Assembly (NCBI RefSeq): GCF_011382965.1 | Contig: NZ_CP049934.1 | Span: 1,488,001 to 1,552,000, forward strand | DNA: 64,000 bases | Reading direction: 5' to 3' | From: Leucobacter insecticola | GTDB taxonomy: Bacteria; Actinomycetota; Actinomycetes; Actinomycetales; Microbacteriaceae | Shown: positions 43,112-51,702 of the stretch, piece by piece | How positions within the stretch are numbered: the stretch's first letter is position 1 | Layout of the letters: every line of letters begins with the position of its first letter | Notes under the pieces: model-generated | Databases searched by the model: none | What the model saw: only the letters and a program-made list of their open reading frames with translations | What the model was told of the DNA's origin: nothing | Made by a program: the position numbers and the translations under genes

Positions 43112-44121
43112 CGGGTGAGGATCCGTTGCCACCAGCTGTCCCGGGCCGCGAGCGCCGCGCGCGACACGGTGGCGTCGGGGGAGAAACCGCTGAAACCGTG
43201 GTATCCGCCGGACCAGACGTGCAGTTCGGCCTCGCCTCCTGCGGCCCAGATCCGGCTCGCATATGTGACTGTCTCGTCGCGGAACACCTCGGCGGATCCG
43301 ACCTCCAAGAACGCGGGAGGTAGCCTCGAGAGGTCGGTGGCGCGGGCGGGAGCCTGGTATGGGTGAACCCGTGACGTGCCGCGATCGGTGCCGAGCGCCG
43401 CGTTCCAGCCTGTGTCGTTGTTGTTTCGATCCCACGCCCCAATACCGTCATACTGCCAGCTCGACACGGTGTCGTTGCGGTCATCGATCATTGGGCAACC
43501 CACCATCTGGCCTGCGATGTGCGGCCCGCTGCGATCCCGCGCCATCAGAGCTACTGCAGCGGTGAGCCCGCCGCCGGCCGACGCACCCGAGACGACGATC
43601 CGATCGGGATCGATGCCGAGCGTTTCCGCGTGATCCGCCATCCAGCAGAGCGCCGCGTAGCAGTCCTCGGCCGCCGCAGGCGCGGGGTGCTCGGGGGCGA
43701 GGCGATACTCGACGCTCACTCCCACGGTGCCGAAGCGCTCGGCGAGGTCGATGATGTCGCCGGTTGCGAAGAAGCGCGTGCCGAGCACATAGCCGCCGCC
43801 GTGAATGCTGAGCACCGCCGGGCGCGGGGGGTCCTCCGCAGGGTGGGATCCCGCAGGCCGAACTACGGTGATCTCAATCTCGGGTGCGCCTTCGGGGCCC
43901 GGGATCACCAGGTTCTGCCACGAGATCGCGCGCCCCTCGACCTGCGCCTCCATCGGAGGAATGATCGTTTCGAAGTGTTCGCGGTTCTCCAGGATGGTGT
44001 GGGCGCGCAGCGGGATTCGCTCCACCAGATCCATGAAGGCCGAAAGGCCCGGGGTAAGATCAGGATCGTAGGCGACGGGATCCGGTCGCGGTTGAGGCGC
44101 CACAGGCACATACTCACACAT
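43108..44121 (-). CDS. alpha/beta hydrolase, HSL-type esterase
   Basis: 337 residues from the ATG at 44121 (ribosome site GGGGAG; start overlaps the upstream stop). Oxyanion-hole motif HGGGYVLG near 104, nucleophile GASAGGG near 179 (Ser), then EVFRDE and GGYHGF giving the Asp/Glu and His. Cleaves carboxylic esters of small to medium substrates. It is paralogous to the next gene upstream, with which it shares RLAPEHP, QYDGIG and ARDSW, so the pair came from duplication. Confidence 0.92.
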   Translation of the reverse strand: MCEYVPVAPQPRPDPVAYDPDLTPGLSAFMDLVERIPLRAHTILENREHFETIIPPMEAQVEGRAISWQNLVIPGPEGAPEIEITVVRPAGSHPAEDPPRPAVLSIHGGGYVLGTRFFATGDIIDLAERFGTVGVSVEYRLAPEHPAPAAAEDCYAALCWMADHAETLGIDPDRIVVSGASAGGGLTAAVALMARDRSGPHIAGQMVGCPMIDDRNDTVSSWQYDGIGAWDRNNNDTGWNAALGTDRGTSRVHPYQAPARATDLSRLPPAFLEVGSAEVFRDETVTYASRIWAAGGEAELHVWSGGYHGFSGFSPDATVSRAALAARDSWWQRILTR

Positions 44122-45160
44122 CTTCGTCTCCCCTCGTTTCGGCAAAGATTCGGCTCAGCCAGGAGTCACGTGCGGCGAGTGCCGCTCGGGTGATTTCGGA
44201 CTCGGGCACATACATGTCGAAACCGTGGCATCCCCCAGACCAGACATGCAGTTCGGCTGAGCCCCCAATTGCCCAGATGCGAGAAGCATAGTCGATGTCT
44301 TCGTCACGGAACATCTCGGCGGCGCCGACTTCGATGAATGCGGGGGGTAAACCCGAGAGGTCTGTCGCACGGCTGGGGGAGGCGTAGGCGGGTGCGTCGA
44401 GCGAGTAGGCGAGTTCTTCGCCGAGCAAGCATTTCCACGCAAGGAGTGCGGCATCGCGTGACCAGGTGCCAATGCCGTCGTATTGCAGGGAGGACACGGT
44501 CGTGTTGGTGTTGTCGAGCATCGGGCAGAGCAACAGCTGACCGGCAATTGCGGGGCCACCCCTATCCCGCGCCATCAGCGATACCGCGGCGGCGAGGCCG
44601 CCTCCTGCGCTGCCGCCCATTACGATGAGACGGCCAGGATCGCCGCCGAGCTCCGTGGCGTGGCGTGCGGCCCATACCGTCGCGGCGTAGGCGTCCTCCA
44701 CCCCGGCGGGAAAGGGGTGTTCGGGCGCGAGACGATATTCAACATTGACGCCGATCACGCCGTGCCTAGCGACGAGGTCGATGACGCGGCCGTGTTCCCA
44801 GCTGCGGTGACCGACGATCATGCCGCCGCCGTGGTAGTTCACAAGAATTGGGAGTGGTGAGGCTCCTCGCTCTCTCGGTGAAAACACGGTGATTTCCAGA
44901 TCGGGGGCGTCTGCAGGCCCAGGGATCACGAGCTCTTGCACGCTGACGGAAAGACCGGCAGCAGCGGTTTCGGCGTCGGGGAAACCGGGGCCCGAGGTAC
45001 GCGCAGACGCCAGTGTCTCCTCGCTCAGTGGTGGTGTTGGGTCGTTGGCGAGCGCGGCAAGCATCGGCTGCATTTCGTGATCGAAAGGAACCGGTGTGAT
45101 GGTCGGGGTTCCGTATGCGATCGGGACGCTGCCGATTGAGGTGACGAGTGCATTGTGCAT
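44114..45160 (-). CDS. alpha/beta hydrolase, HSL-type esterase (paralogue)
   Basis: 348 residues. HGGGMIVG near 108, nucleophile in GGSAGGG near 182, EVGAAEMFRDEDIDYASRIW and SGGCHGFDM with the catalytic His. The front 90 residues form the usual cap region. Its ribosome site (GGAGGG) lies at the end of the upstream reductase gene 2 bp away, so it is part of the same operon. Both esterases probably act on related esters or lactones. Confidence 0.92.
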   Translation of the reverse strand: MHNALVTSIGSVPIAYGTPTITPVPFDHEMQPMLAALANDPTPPLSEETLASARTSGPGFPDAETAAAGLSVSVQELVIPGPADAPDLEITVFSPRERGASPLPILVNYHGGGMIVGHRSWEHGRVIDLVARHGVIGVNVEYRLAPEHPFPAGVEDAYAATVWAARHATELGGDPGRLIVMGGSAGGGLAAAVSLMARDRGGPAIAGQLLLCPMLDNTNTTVSSLQYDGIGTWSRDAALLAWKCLLGEELAYSLDAPAYASPSRATDLSGLPPAFIEVGAAEMFRDEDIDYASRIWAIGGSAELHVWSGGCHGFDMYVPESEITRAALAARDSWLSRIFAETRGDEDV

Positions 45161-45162
45161 GT

Positions 45163-46120
45163 TTATGGTCCCTCCGGATCAACGAGGCCGCGGTCTGCCC
45201 AAAACGGTTCAACGCGCGCGCGAAGCGTCTCCTCTCCAACGCGCTCGAGCAACTCAAGGCTCGCGAGGTTCGCGTTCAGTTGCTCAACGCTTGACGCGCC
45301 AAAGAGTGTTGTCGCCGTCGCGGGGTGAGTGAGGGTGAACGCAATGGCGAGCTGTGCGGGAGTGGCGCTGAGCTCCTCTGCGAGCGCCACAAAGCCCGGC
45401 ACGTCGTCGATGATCCGCTGTCTGATGCCCCCGGATCCCTGCCCACCTCGCGGTCGGTGTTCACTTTGCCCGCGAGATAGCCCCCTCCATGACGTCCGAT
45501 GCCTGCATAGATAGCCCCTGCTGCCACAGTGCGGCGAAGGGTTCACCGTCGGGGATTGAACGCCGGGAGACGCTGTACTTGAGCTGTGCGATCTCGGGGC
45601 CGGCGACCCCCTCGGCTGCCGCCAGATCGATGAGCGACTGCACGTTCGAAGCCGACCAGTTGTTGACGCCCCAGGCTCGGATCAGCCCGTCTTCGCGCAG
45701 TGATGCGAGGCTCAACACGATATCGCGGAGTGCGACGTCGTCGCGGCGCAGATCCCCCAGGATGACGAGGTCGGCCTGCTCGTCCCCCACGCGGAAAAGC
45801 GCGTTTTCCAGCTGCGGTCTAAACCCTGCCTGATCGTCCCAGCCTTCAAGCCACAGCTTTTCGGAGAGCAGGTAGTCCTCGCGGGCCACTCCTGCCGCAC
45901 GGATGATGGCGGAGAAGAGCACATCGGTGAATGCCGGTGGACCATCCGGGGCTGAGTACACCCCCACGTCGAAGAGGTTAATGCCGCGGTCGACGGCCGT
46001 GCGCACGAGCTCGACCGCATCCTCAAAATGCATGCGGTCATAGATGTGCCAGGAGCCGAGAGCGAACACCGAGGTTTCAAGCTCGCTCGCACCGATGCGA
46101 CGCCGGGGGATCTGGGTCAT
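45163..46120 (-). pseudogene. aldo/keto reductase-like gene with two single-base losses
   Basis: Clearly paralogous to the intact protein at 49757-50746. The N-terminal 219 codons from the ATG at 46120 (ribosome site AAAGGA) are in frame to MQASDVMEGA. One base is then missing in the C run at 45481-45485 and one at 45428-45432 (plus-strand view), so the middle (YLAGKVNTDREVGRDPG) and the end (GIRQRIIDDVPGF… LFGASSVEQLNANLASLELL) lie in other frames. Adding one base in each run restores a full protein. The usual AKR catalytic His is replaced by Gly-Asp (LVILGDLRR). Real decay or sequencing error cannot be told apart here. Confidence 0.85.
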
Positions 46121-46131
46121 GGTTGGTCCTT

Positions 46132-47253
46132 TCACCGTGATGTCTTTGTGATGCTGGGATCGATGACGGCCTTGACCTCACCGAGGCGGTGCATGTTGGC
46201 GATCCGCTCGCTCGCCTCTTCAAGTCCGCAGGGGGCCGAGAATAGCTCGTCCCAGGGGAAACGGTCTGCGAAGGAGCGGAAGAACTCGATCGATCGGAAG
46301 TAGTCGGAGATGTCACCGTTGAGGGACCCGACGACATTGAGCTCCTTGCTCATGATCGCCGAGAGCGGGAAGGTATCACCCGTGGGCCCGGTTGATCCGA
46401 CGATCACGACGGTGCCGCGCTGGGCAGCCATCGCGATGGCTTCGGGGCCGATGCTGGGGGCTCCCGCGAAGTCGAGGACGAGGTCAGCGCCGCGTCCTGC
46501 CGTGACCTCCGCTACGCGTGCGATGGTGGCCTCGGATCCGCCCGCGATATCGATCGTGTGCGTTGCGCCAAACTTCTCGGCGAGGGCGAGGCGGGCCGGT
46601 GGGGCACCAACCGTAATGACGGTGCCCGCGCCCGAGATGCTGGCAACTGCTGTGGCAAAGAGTCCGAGGGCTCCGGATCCTTGCACGACAACGGTGGAGC
46701 CGGGGCGCACGCCTCCAGCCCGATCGAATGCGCGCAGTACGGTCTTGGCCGCGCAGCCTGCGATGGATGCCCAGGTGTCCTTGACCTCTGTGGGAAGTTT
46801 GAGTTTCTGCGCGCCGGAGGTGACATAGGCGTACTCCGAGAGCCCCGCGGTCGCAAACGGCGAAACATCGGAGCGTTGCAGGAAGCCGTAGCCGCGTTGT
46901 GAGCAGGCGACGGGCTGGCGCAGCACGGTGCAGCCAAAGCACGCGCCGCACACCGACTCTGACCATCCAATGCGGTCGCCAAGCTGAATCGGTTCACCGA
47001 GGGCGTCGGCGGCGCCGTCACCGACCGCAATCACTTCTCCGACCATTTCATGGCCGAGGACCATCGGGAGCATTCCGGGGAAGGTCATTTTGCCTTCCCA
47101 GATCTCGATATCCGTGCCGCACAGGGTGGTGCAGGTGATCTTGACGAGCGCCGCGCCAGGTTCGAGTCGCTCCGGTAGGGGGAGTCGCTGTAGCTCGAGC
47201 GCCTCACCGTGTTTGGTCAGTACCGCGGCGAGGGTGGATGTGGGGATCGTCAT
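46132..47253 (-). CDS. zinc-dependent alcohol dehydrogenase (MDR family)
   Basis: 373 residues from the ATG at 47253 (ribosome site GGAG). Catalytic zinc ligands in TTLCGTDIEIWEG (Cys near 40) and GHEMVGE (His-Glu near 67); structural zinc cysteines appear in CGACFGC…VAC; Rossmann motif GSGALGLFATAV near 190. Oxidises an alcohol to the carbonyl that the aldehyde dehydrogenase in the same cluster could finish. First gene of a minus-strand operon reaching down to the MFS gene; a GTAGA-type palindrome lies in its promoter region. Confidence 0.93.
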   Translation of the reverse strand: MTIPTSTLAAVLTKHGEALELQRLPLPERLEPGAALVKITCTTLCGTDIEIWEGKMTFPGMLPMVLGHEMVGEVIAVGDGAADALGEPIQLGDRIGWSESVCGACFGCTVLRQPVACSQRGYGFLQRSDVSPFATAGLSEYAYVTSGAQKLKLPTEVKDTWASIAGCAAKTVLRAFDRAGGVRPGSTVVVQGSGALGLFATAVASISGAGTVITVGAPPARLALAEKFGATHTIDIAGGSEATIARVAEVTAGRGADLVLDFAGAPSIGPEAIAMAAQRGTVVIVGSTGPTGDTFPLSAIMSKELNVVGSLNGDISDYFRSIEFFRSFADRFPWDELFSAPCGLEEASERIANMHRLGEVKAVIDPSITKTSR

Positions 47254-47313
47254 TGAGTGCTCCATTCCAGCGGGATTCGGTATGGCGTCGTTGCTCGCGT
47301 GCCGATGATGTGG

Positions 47314-47340
47314 TTTTATTCTACATACGTTGAAGTAAAA
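47314..47340. promoter_or_regulatory. operator-like palindrome, site 1
   Basis: A region TTTTA…TAAAA with the core TTCTACATACGTTGAAG. On the minus strand it reads ACGTATGTAGAATAAAA, nearly the same as site 2 at 49681. It sits between the divergent alcohol dehydrogenase and amidohydrolase genes. I infer a binding site for the TetR protein encoded at 54808, or for another regulator of the cluster. Confidence 0.5.
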
Positions 47341-47401
47341 CGGAAGGGCCACTCCGCGCCCGATCCGAGATCTCGTCCGAGATCCTGCCCAAGGAGAAGC
47401 A

Positions 47402-48807
47402 ATGATGCAGCCCGCCGATTTCCCACGACCGACGCCTGCGGACCTCGTGCTGCGCGGAGGGTCGGTGCTGGTACTTGATCCCACAGGTTCCCGCGCACAG
47501 GCCGTTGCCGTGGCCGCGGGGCGGATCGTCGCGGTGGGGTCTGCGGAAGAGATTTCACCCTGGATCGGCGAAGCAACAAGGGTCATTGAGCTCGCGGGCC
47601 GCGCCGTAATCCCGGGCATCAACGATTCGCACCTGCACGGCAGCTGGCTCGGAGCGCGGTGGCCACACACGTTCTTTGGTGCTGAGGATCCGGAGGCCGC
47701 CGCACAGGTTTCGGGCGTGCTCGTGTCGACACGGGCCGAGCGGCGCGAAGCGATCCTGCGCGCGGGCAGGCTCCTGACAGAACTTGGCATCACCAGCTAC
47801 ACGGAGCCCGGGATCGGGCCGGGCGAAGATGAGGGTGAGACCGGCAGCTTCCATAGCGAGGTGCTTGACATCTATCGCGAACTCGCCTTGGAGGGCGCTC
47901 TGCTGCAACGGATCACGGCACTTGCACTCTATGGGATCCTCGACGGTCCGAGTGACCTCGCGACCGTGCTTCGCGGGATTCGGGGCAGCGTGAGCGAGGT
48001 CTTGATGAGGGTGCAGATCCCGCGTGGTTTCGGGTCGCCGGTGTGAAGCTCTTTGGGGATCTGATTCCGCTGTCGCGCCAGGCGTGGACAAGTCGAAGCT
48101 ACGACGACGGGAGTCATGGGGATCTCCTGGTCGAGGGTGACACGCTCGAGGAGAAAGTGGCGGATCTCGCTGAGATGATCCGGGTGGCACACCTTGAGGG
48201 GCTGCAGCTCGGGGTGCACGCGACTGGAGACCGCACGATCCAGCTGGTGATCGACGCGATAGCTGAGGCTGAGGCCGCACCCGGATCGCCGAGCGCTCGC
48301 GAGCTTGCGCACACGGTGATTCATGGCGATCTCGCGACCCCGAAGCAGATCGAACAGATGGCGGCCTTGGGAATTTGGCTCAACGCACAGTCAGGGATTG
48401 CGACACAGACCTTTGAGTGGCTGGCGGCGCTCATGGGGGAGGATGCTGCCCACGAGGCTTGGCGGTTTGGGGACGCGCTCGATGCCGGTGTGCTCGTGCT
48501 GTCATCTGACGCACCTGTGCTGAACTTCGACTGGCGGCGTGGCATCGCAGATGCTGACGCGCGGATCGTCGCGACAGCTGGTGCGGAAGGGGCTGAGCGT
48601 CGCCTGCTCGGTCTGCTGCGCGCCTACACCGCGGTGCCGGCGGCGCAAGATCGTGCCGCTGCATGGAAGGGCACCATCGAGGTTGGTAAGGTCGCCGACC
48701 TTGCCGTGCTCGCCGCCGACCCCTTTGAGGTGGGGGCCGCGGGGCTTCCCAGCGTTGAGGTCGATCTCACGGTGCTCGACGGCCGGGTGGTGTTCGAACG
48801 ATTCTGA
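47402..48807 (+). pseudogene. amidohydrolase_3-type hydrolase with a single-base loss
   Basis: The ATG at 47402 has a good ribosome site (AAGGAG). The first 214 codons hold the family start (LVLRGGSVLVLDPTGSRAQA) and the metal-binding VIPGINDSHLHG. The frame ends at 48046 while the continuation (VAGVKLFGDLIPLSRQAW) is in the next frame; one missing base near 48030 joins them. The second part has HATGDRTIQLVIDA, a late SSDAPVLNFDW and the family ending GKVADLAVLAADPF. Together this makes a normal YtcJ-like protein of about 468 residues that would cleave an amide or related bond. Confidence 0.82.
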
Positions 48808-48820
48808 CGGATTGAGTGAC

Positions 48821-48854
48821 CCTGCGGGCCCTGCCGGTAGGCGGGGCTCGCAGG
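48821..48854. terminator. hairpin between convergent genes
   Basis: CCTGCG at 48821 pairs with CGCAGG at 48849, and inner GC-rich bases (GGCCCTGCC / GGCGGGGC) extend the stem around a GGTA loop. It lies between the ends of the amidohydrolase (+) and the SDR (-). No T run is present, so termination is plausible but not proven. Confidence 0.5.
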
Positions 48855-48872
48855 AGCTCTCGGGGGTATGGC

Positions 48873-49613
48873 CTACGTCAGCAGTTGACCGCCGTCCACC
48901 GGCAGGCACACGCCGGTGATGTGAGCGGCTCCCGGGCTCGCGAGGAAAAACACTGCCGGGGCGATGTTGTGCACCTGGGCGAGGTCGCCGAGCGGGATTC
49001 TGTTTGCCCAGGCTGCTCGTTCGGCTGAGCCCTCGGGCATGCCCTGTTGGAGCATGGGCGTCAGCACCGGGCCGGGCGCCACGGCGTTCACTCGGATCCC
49101 GTGCTCGGCGAGCTCGATGGCGGACCAGCGTGTGACCGAATCGACGGCGGCCTTGCTGGATTCGTAGGCGCCCATGCCGGGGGTTGGCTGGCGGCCACCG
49201 ATGGAGGAGATGTTGACGATGGCGCCCCCGCCACCCGCCGAGACGCGGTGCTTTGCGAAGGCCTGCGTCACGATGAAGGTGCCGACGACGTTGACGTCGA
49301 GGATCGAGCGGTAGGCTGTGGCGTCAAGCTCGACGACCGTGCCGTGCACCGAGAGGATCCCGGCGTTGTTCACGAGAACGTCGATGGGGGTGTCTTCGAA
49401 GGCTGCGAAAGCTGCGGCTACGGCGGACTCGTCGGTGATGTCGAGAGGAATCGCCCGGGCCTGGGTCCCGAGCTTAGCGGCGGCTGCGGTGACGGCTTCG
49501 GCGTTGAGATCCACCAGGTGTACTCGGTCGCCTGCGTCGATGAATGCCTGGGCGATGCCTTGACCAATGCCGCCTGCGCCGCCGGTCACGAGGATATTTC
49601 GGGGAGAAAGCAC
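48873..49613 (-). CDS. short-chain dehydrogenase/reductase (SDR)
   Basis: 246 residues from the GTG at 49613 (AAAGGAG five bases upstream); a longer ATG start 38 bp upstream is less likely. Nucleotide motif TGGAGGIG near 11-18, NNAG near 87, catalytic Ser in NISSIGG and Tyr-x-x-x-Lys in YESSKAA. The C-terminal VCLPVDGGQLLT closes the classical SDR fold. Oxidises or reduces a hydroxy/keto group of the cluster substrate. Divergent from the next gene, with site 2 in between. Confidence 0.93.
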   Translation of the reverse strand: MLSPRNILVTGGAGGIGQGIAQAFIDAGDRVHLVDLNAEAVTAAAAKLGTQARAIPLDITDESAVAAAFAAFEDTPIDVLVNNAGILSVHGTVVELDATAYRSILDVNVVGTFIVTQAFAKHRVSAGGGGAIVNISSIGGRQPTPGMGAYESSKAAVDSVTRWSAIELAEHGIRVNAVAPGPVLTPMLQQGMPEGSAERAAWANRIPLGDLAQVHNIAPAVFFLASPGAAHITGVCLPVDGGQLLT

Positions 49614-49680
49614 GGGGACTCCTTTGTCTGCGTGGCGCTCGGCAGGATGCATAAAGCGCTCTGGGGGCGTACCTGATATT

Positions 49681-49701
49681 ATACGTATGTAGAAAATAAA
49701 T
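49681..49701. promoter_or_regulatory. operator-like palindrome, site 2
   Basis: ATACGTATGTAGAAAATAAA begins here; its ATACGTAT core is a perfect palindrome. The GTAGAAAATAAAT part is identical to site 3 at 51533, and ACGTATGTAGAA is shared with site 1. Positioned between the divergent SDR and reductase genes. Confidence 0.55.
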
Positions 49702-49756
49702 CTGCAGGAGTTTCTGAACAATTTGCAGGATCCAACGCACGTGCAAGGAGGCACCC

Positions 49757-50746
49757 GTGACCCACACTCATTCCGTTCCCACTCGCCAGCTTGGCCCGGG
49801 AGGCCCCCGGGTGCCCGTGTTTGCGCTCGGCTCCTGGAATACCTGGGACCGTATGGAAATCGAAGAGCGCCTCGCGCTGATGAACCGGGCGGTAGAGGTC
49901 GGATCCGGATTCTTCGACGTCGCGTATTACAACATGGGCCCGCATGCGGAAGCTTCTCGCACCGACTTGCTCTTCGGGGAAGCGCTGCGCGAACTCGGTC
50001 TTGCTCGTGAAAAGTACCAGTTGTGTGGAAAGCTGTGGCTCTGGGAGTACCCGCAGACCGGATTCGCAGACCAGATGGACGTCTCGCTTGAGCGGATTGG
50101 CGCGGGGCAGGGCGGGCCCGAGTCGTTCGAAACCGTTGTGGTCGGAGACTTCGTGGGCGAGATCGACATCGCGCAGGTGGTGCGAGACGTGCAAACCGAG
50201 ATTGATGCCGGCCGATTCGCAAGCTGGGGCGTGAATAACTGGCCCGCAGCATCCCTGCAACTGGCGCTCGATACGGCTCGGGTCGAAGGGCTCACCCCGC
50301 CAAGCTTCGCTCAGCTGAAGTACGGCCTGGTGCGGCGCACGATGGCCGAGGGTGAATACTACGGGCGCTGGTTTGAGGAGGGAACCCTTGCTCTGCAGGC
50401 CTCGGATTCGTTTGAGGGAGGGATCCTCGTCGGCCAACTGAGTCCCGGCCGCAAGATTGGCGCCGACGTCGGAGGTATCCGAGAGCAGATCGTTGCCGCG
50501 TACCCGCGCGTGCTCGCGATCGCAGCTTCACTCGACACCACTCCCGCGCAGCTCGGGATCGCCTTCTGTCTGGCCAACCCGGCGACGGCCAATGTTCTCT
50601 TCGGCGCATCCAAGGTCAGTCAGTTCGACGATAACCTCGGCGCGATTGAGCTGCTCGAACGCGCGGGTGCTCAGCGGATCCGCGAGGCGACCGCGGGGCT
50701 CTGGCTCGACCGCGAGGTGCGTGCCGACGGGGTGTGGGCGCCCTAG
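49757..50746 (+). CDS. aldo/keto reductase-like protein
   Basis: 329 residues from a GTG with a strong ribosome site (AAGGAGG). A TIM-barrel AKR pattern is recognisable: FALGSWNTWDRM, GFFDVAYYNMG (Asp and Tyr), YQLCGKLWLW (Lys), FASWGVNNWPAASLQ and NVLFGASKVSQFDDNL. The strand where AKRs have the catalytic His reads VVVGDFVG, so the His is absent, as in the paralogue at 45163. It may bind NAD(P) and act with altered chemistry or on an unusual substrate. Confidence 0.85.
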   Translation: MTHTHSVPTRQLGPGGPRVPVFALGSWNTWDRMEIEERLALMNRAVEVGSGFFDVAYYNMGPHAEASRTDLLFGEALRELGLAREKYQLCGKLWLWEYPQTGFADQMDVSLERIGAGQGGPESFETVVVGDFVGEIDIAQVVRDVQTEIDAGRFASWGVNNWPAASLQLALDTARVEGLTPPSFAQLKYGLVRRTMAEGEYYGRWFEEGTLALQASDSFEGGILVGQLSPGRKIGADVGGIREQIVAAYPRVLAIAASLDTTPAQLGIAFCLANPATANVLFGASKVSQFDDNLGAIELLERAGAQRIREATAGLWLDREVRADGVWAP

Positions 50747-50759
50747 TGTCCCGGCTTCC

Positions 50760-51488
50760 CTAGCCCGCGAGGAACTCGATGGCCGCGGAGCGAAACTCCG
50801 GGCTATCGAGTGCGCCGCGGTGATCGCCCGGCACTGTGGAAAGTTGGGCGTGGGGGAGTCCCTCGATGAGGGATTCAAGGCCCTGTGTCATGTCATCTTC
50901 TCTGCCCGCAACGAAGAGAGTGGGGATCTGCGGGCCGGTTCCCTTGCTTGGCGCAAAGGGTTCGGAGGCAAGTCCCGAGATGAGGGTGGCGAGCGAGGTG
51001 GTGTCCTGGCCTGGCGCGGAGATCATGCCTGCCATCATGCCGACCAGTGGGTTCGCGGGATCCTGTCCAGCAAGTGCAGCCTGTAGCTCTGCCGGGTCAA
51101 CCGCGGTGAATGGTTCGAATGGGCTGAGCCCACCGAGAACCATGCGGCGCACCCGCGGTGACGCTTCGGGGAGTTCCCATGCGAGACGGGACCCGAGGGA
51201 GTAGCCCACCACATCAAACTCACCTTCCGGCGCGTGGGTCTCAATCGCGTCCAGGATTGTGCGCACAACCTCTGAGGTGGTTGCGTTGTCTGGGGACAGC
51301 GGGGCGTTGTTCTCGCCATGGCCGGGGAGATCAATTGCGATGACGGATCTACCCGCCGCGCTCAGTGCCTCGGACCACCCGGTTGCGAGAAAGTCCTCTC
51401 CGGCGTTGGAAGCGAAGCCGTGCAGCAGGACCACCGGCGTCTTGCCGTTGACTGAAGCTGCGGGGAGGTAGCGGGTGTTGAGAGGCAA
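50760..51488 (-). CDS. alpha/beta hydrolase
   Basis: 242 residues. VVLLHGFASNAGEDFL (oxyanion region), nucleophile in GYSLGSRLAW near residue 96 (Ser), acid in VAGREDD and His in VPGDHRGAL. Small single-domain type, similar to esterases and C-C bond hydrolases such as the meta-cleavage hydrolases. It ends 13 bp from the end of the converging reductase gene and starts under sites 3 and 4. Confidence 0.9.
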   Translation of the reverse strand: MPLNTRYLPAASVNGKTPVVLLHGFASNAGEDFLATGWSEALSAAGRSVIAIDLPGHGENNAPLSPDNATTSEVVRTILDAIETHAPEGEFDVVGYSLGSRLAWELPEASPRVRRMVLGGLSPFEPFTAVDPAELQAALAGQDPANPLVGMMAGMISAPGQDTTSLATLISGLASEPFAPSKGTGPQIPTLFVAGREDDMTQGLESLIEGLPHAQLSTVPGDHRGALDSPEFRSAAIEFLAG

Positions 51489-51520
51489 TGGTCGCCCTTT
51501 CGACGGTGAAGTGGGTGCTT

Positions 51521-51540
51521 TTTTCTATGTTAGTAGAAAA
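51521..51540. promoter_or_regulatory. operator-like palindrome, site 3
   Basis: TTTTCTATGTTAGTAGAAAA, two perfect 7-bp arms around six bases. Followed by TAAAT, making GTAGAAAATAAAT as in site 2. It lies 33 bp upstream of the hydrolase start on the minus strand. Confidence 0.65.
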
Positions 51541-51568
51541 TAAATGAATCAACGCTAGACATTATTCT

Positions 51569-51582
51569 TCTACGATTGTAGA
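51569..51582. promoter_or_regulatory. operator-like palindrome, site 4
   Basis: TCTACGATTGTAGA, a perfect palindrome of two 5-bp arms around four bases. It lies between the divergent hydrolase and methyltransferase genes, about 50 bp from site 3, so each promoter may have its own site. Confidence 0.65.
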
Positions 51583-51702
51583 GTTTCCCGCAAGCGCAGT
51601 GTTTTGTTCGCTTTGCATGTGAACACCGCTGTAGATGAAGACCGCTGAAAAGGACATCGCCGTCCCGCGCCACGGGACGGCCCAACACCGAGGACACACG
51701 CC

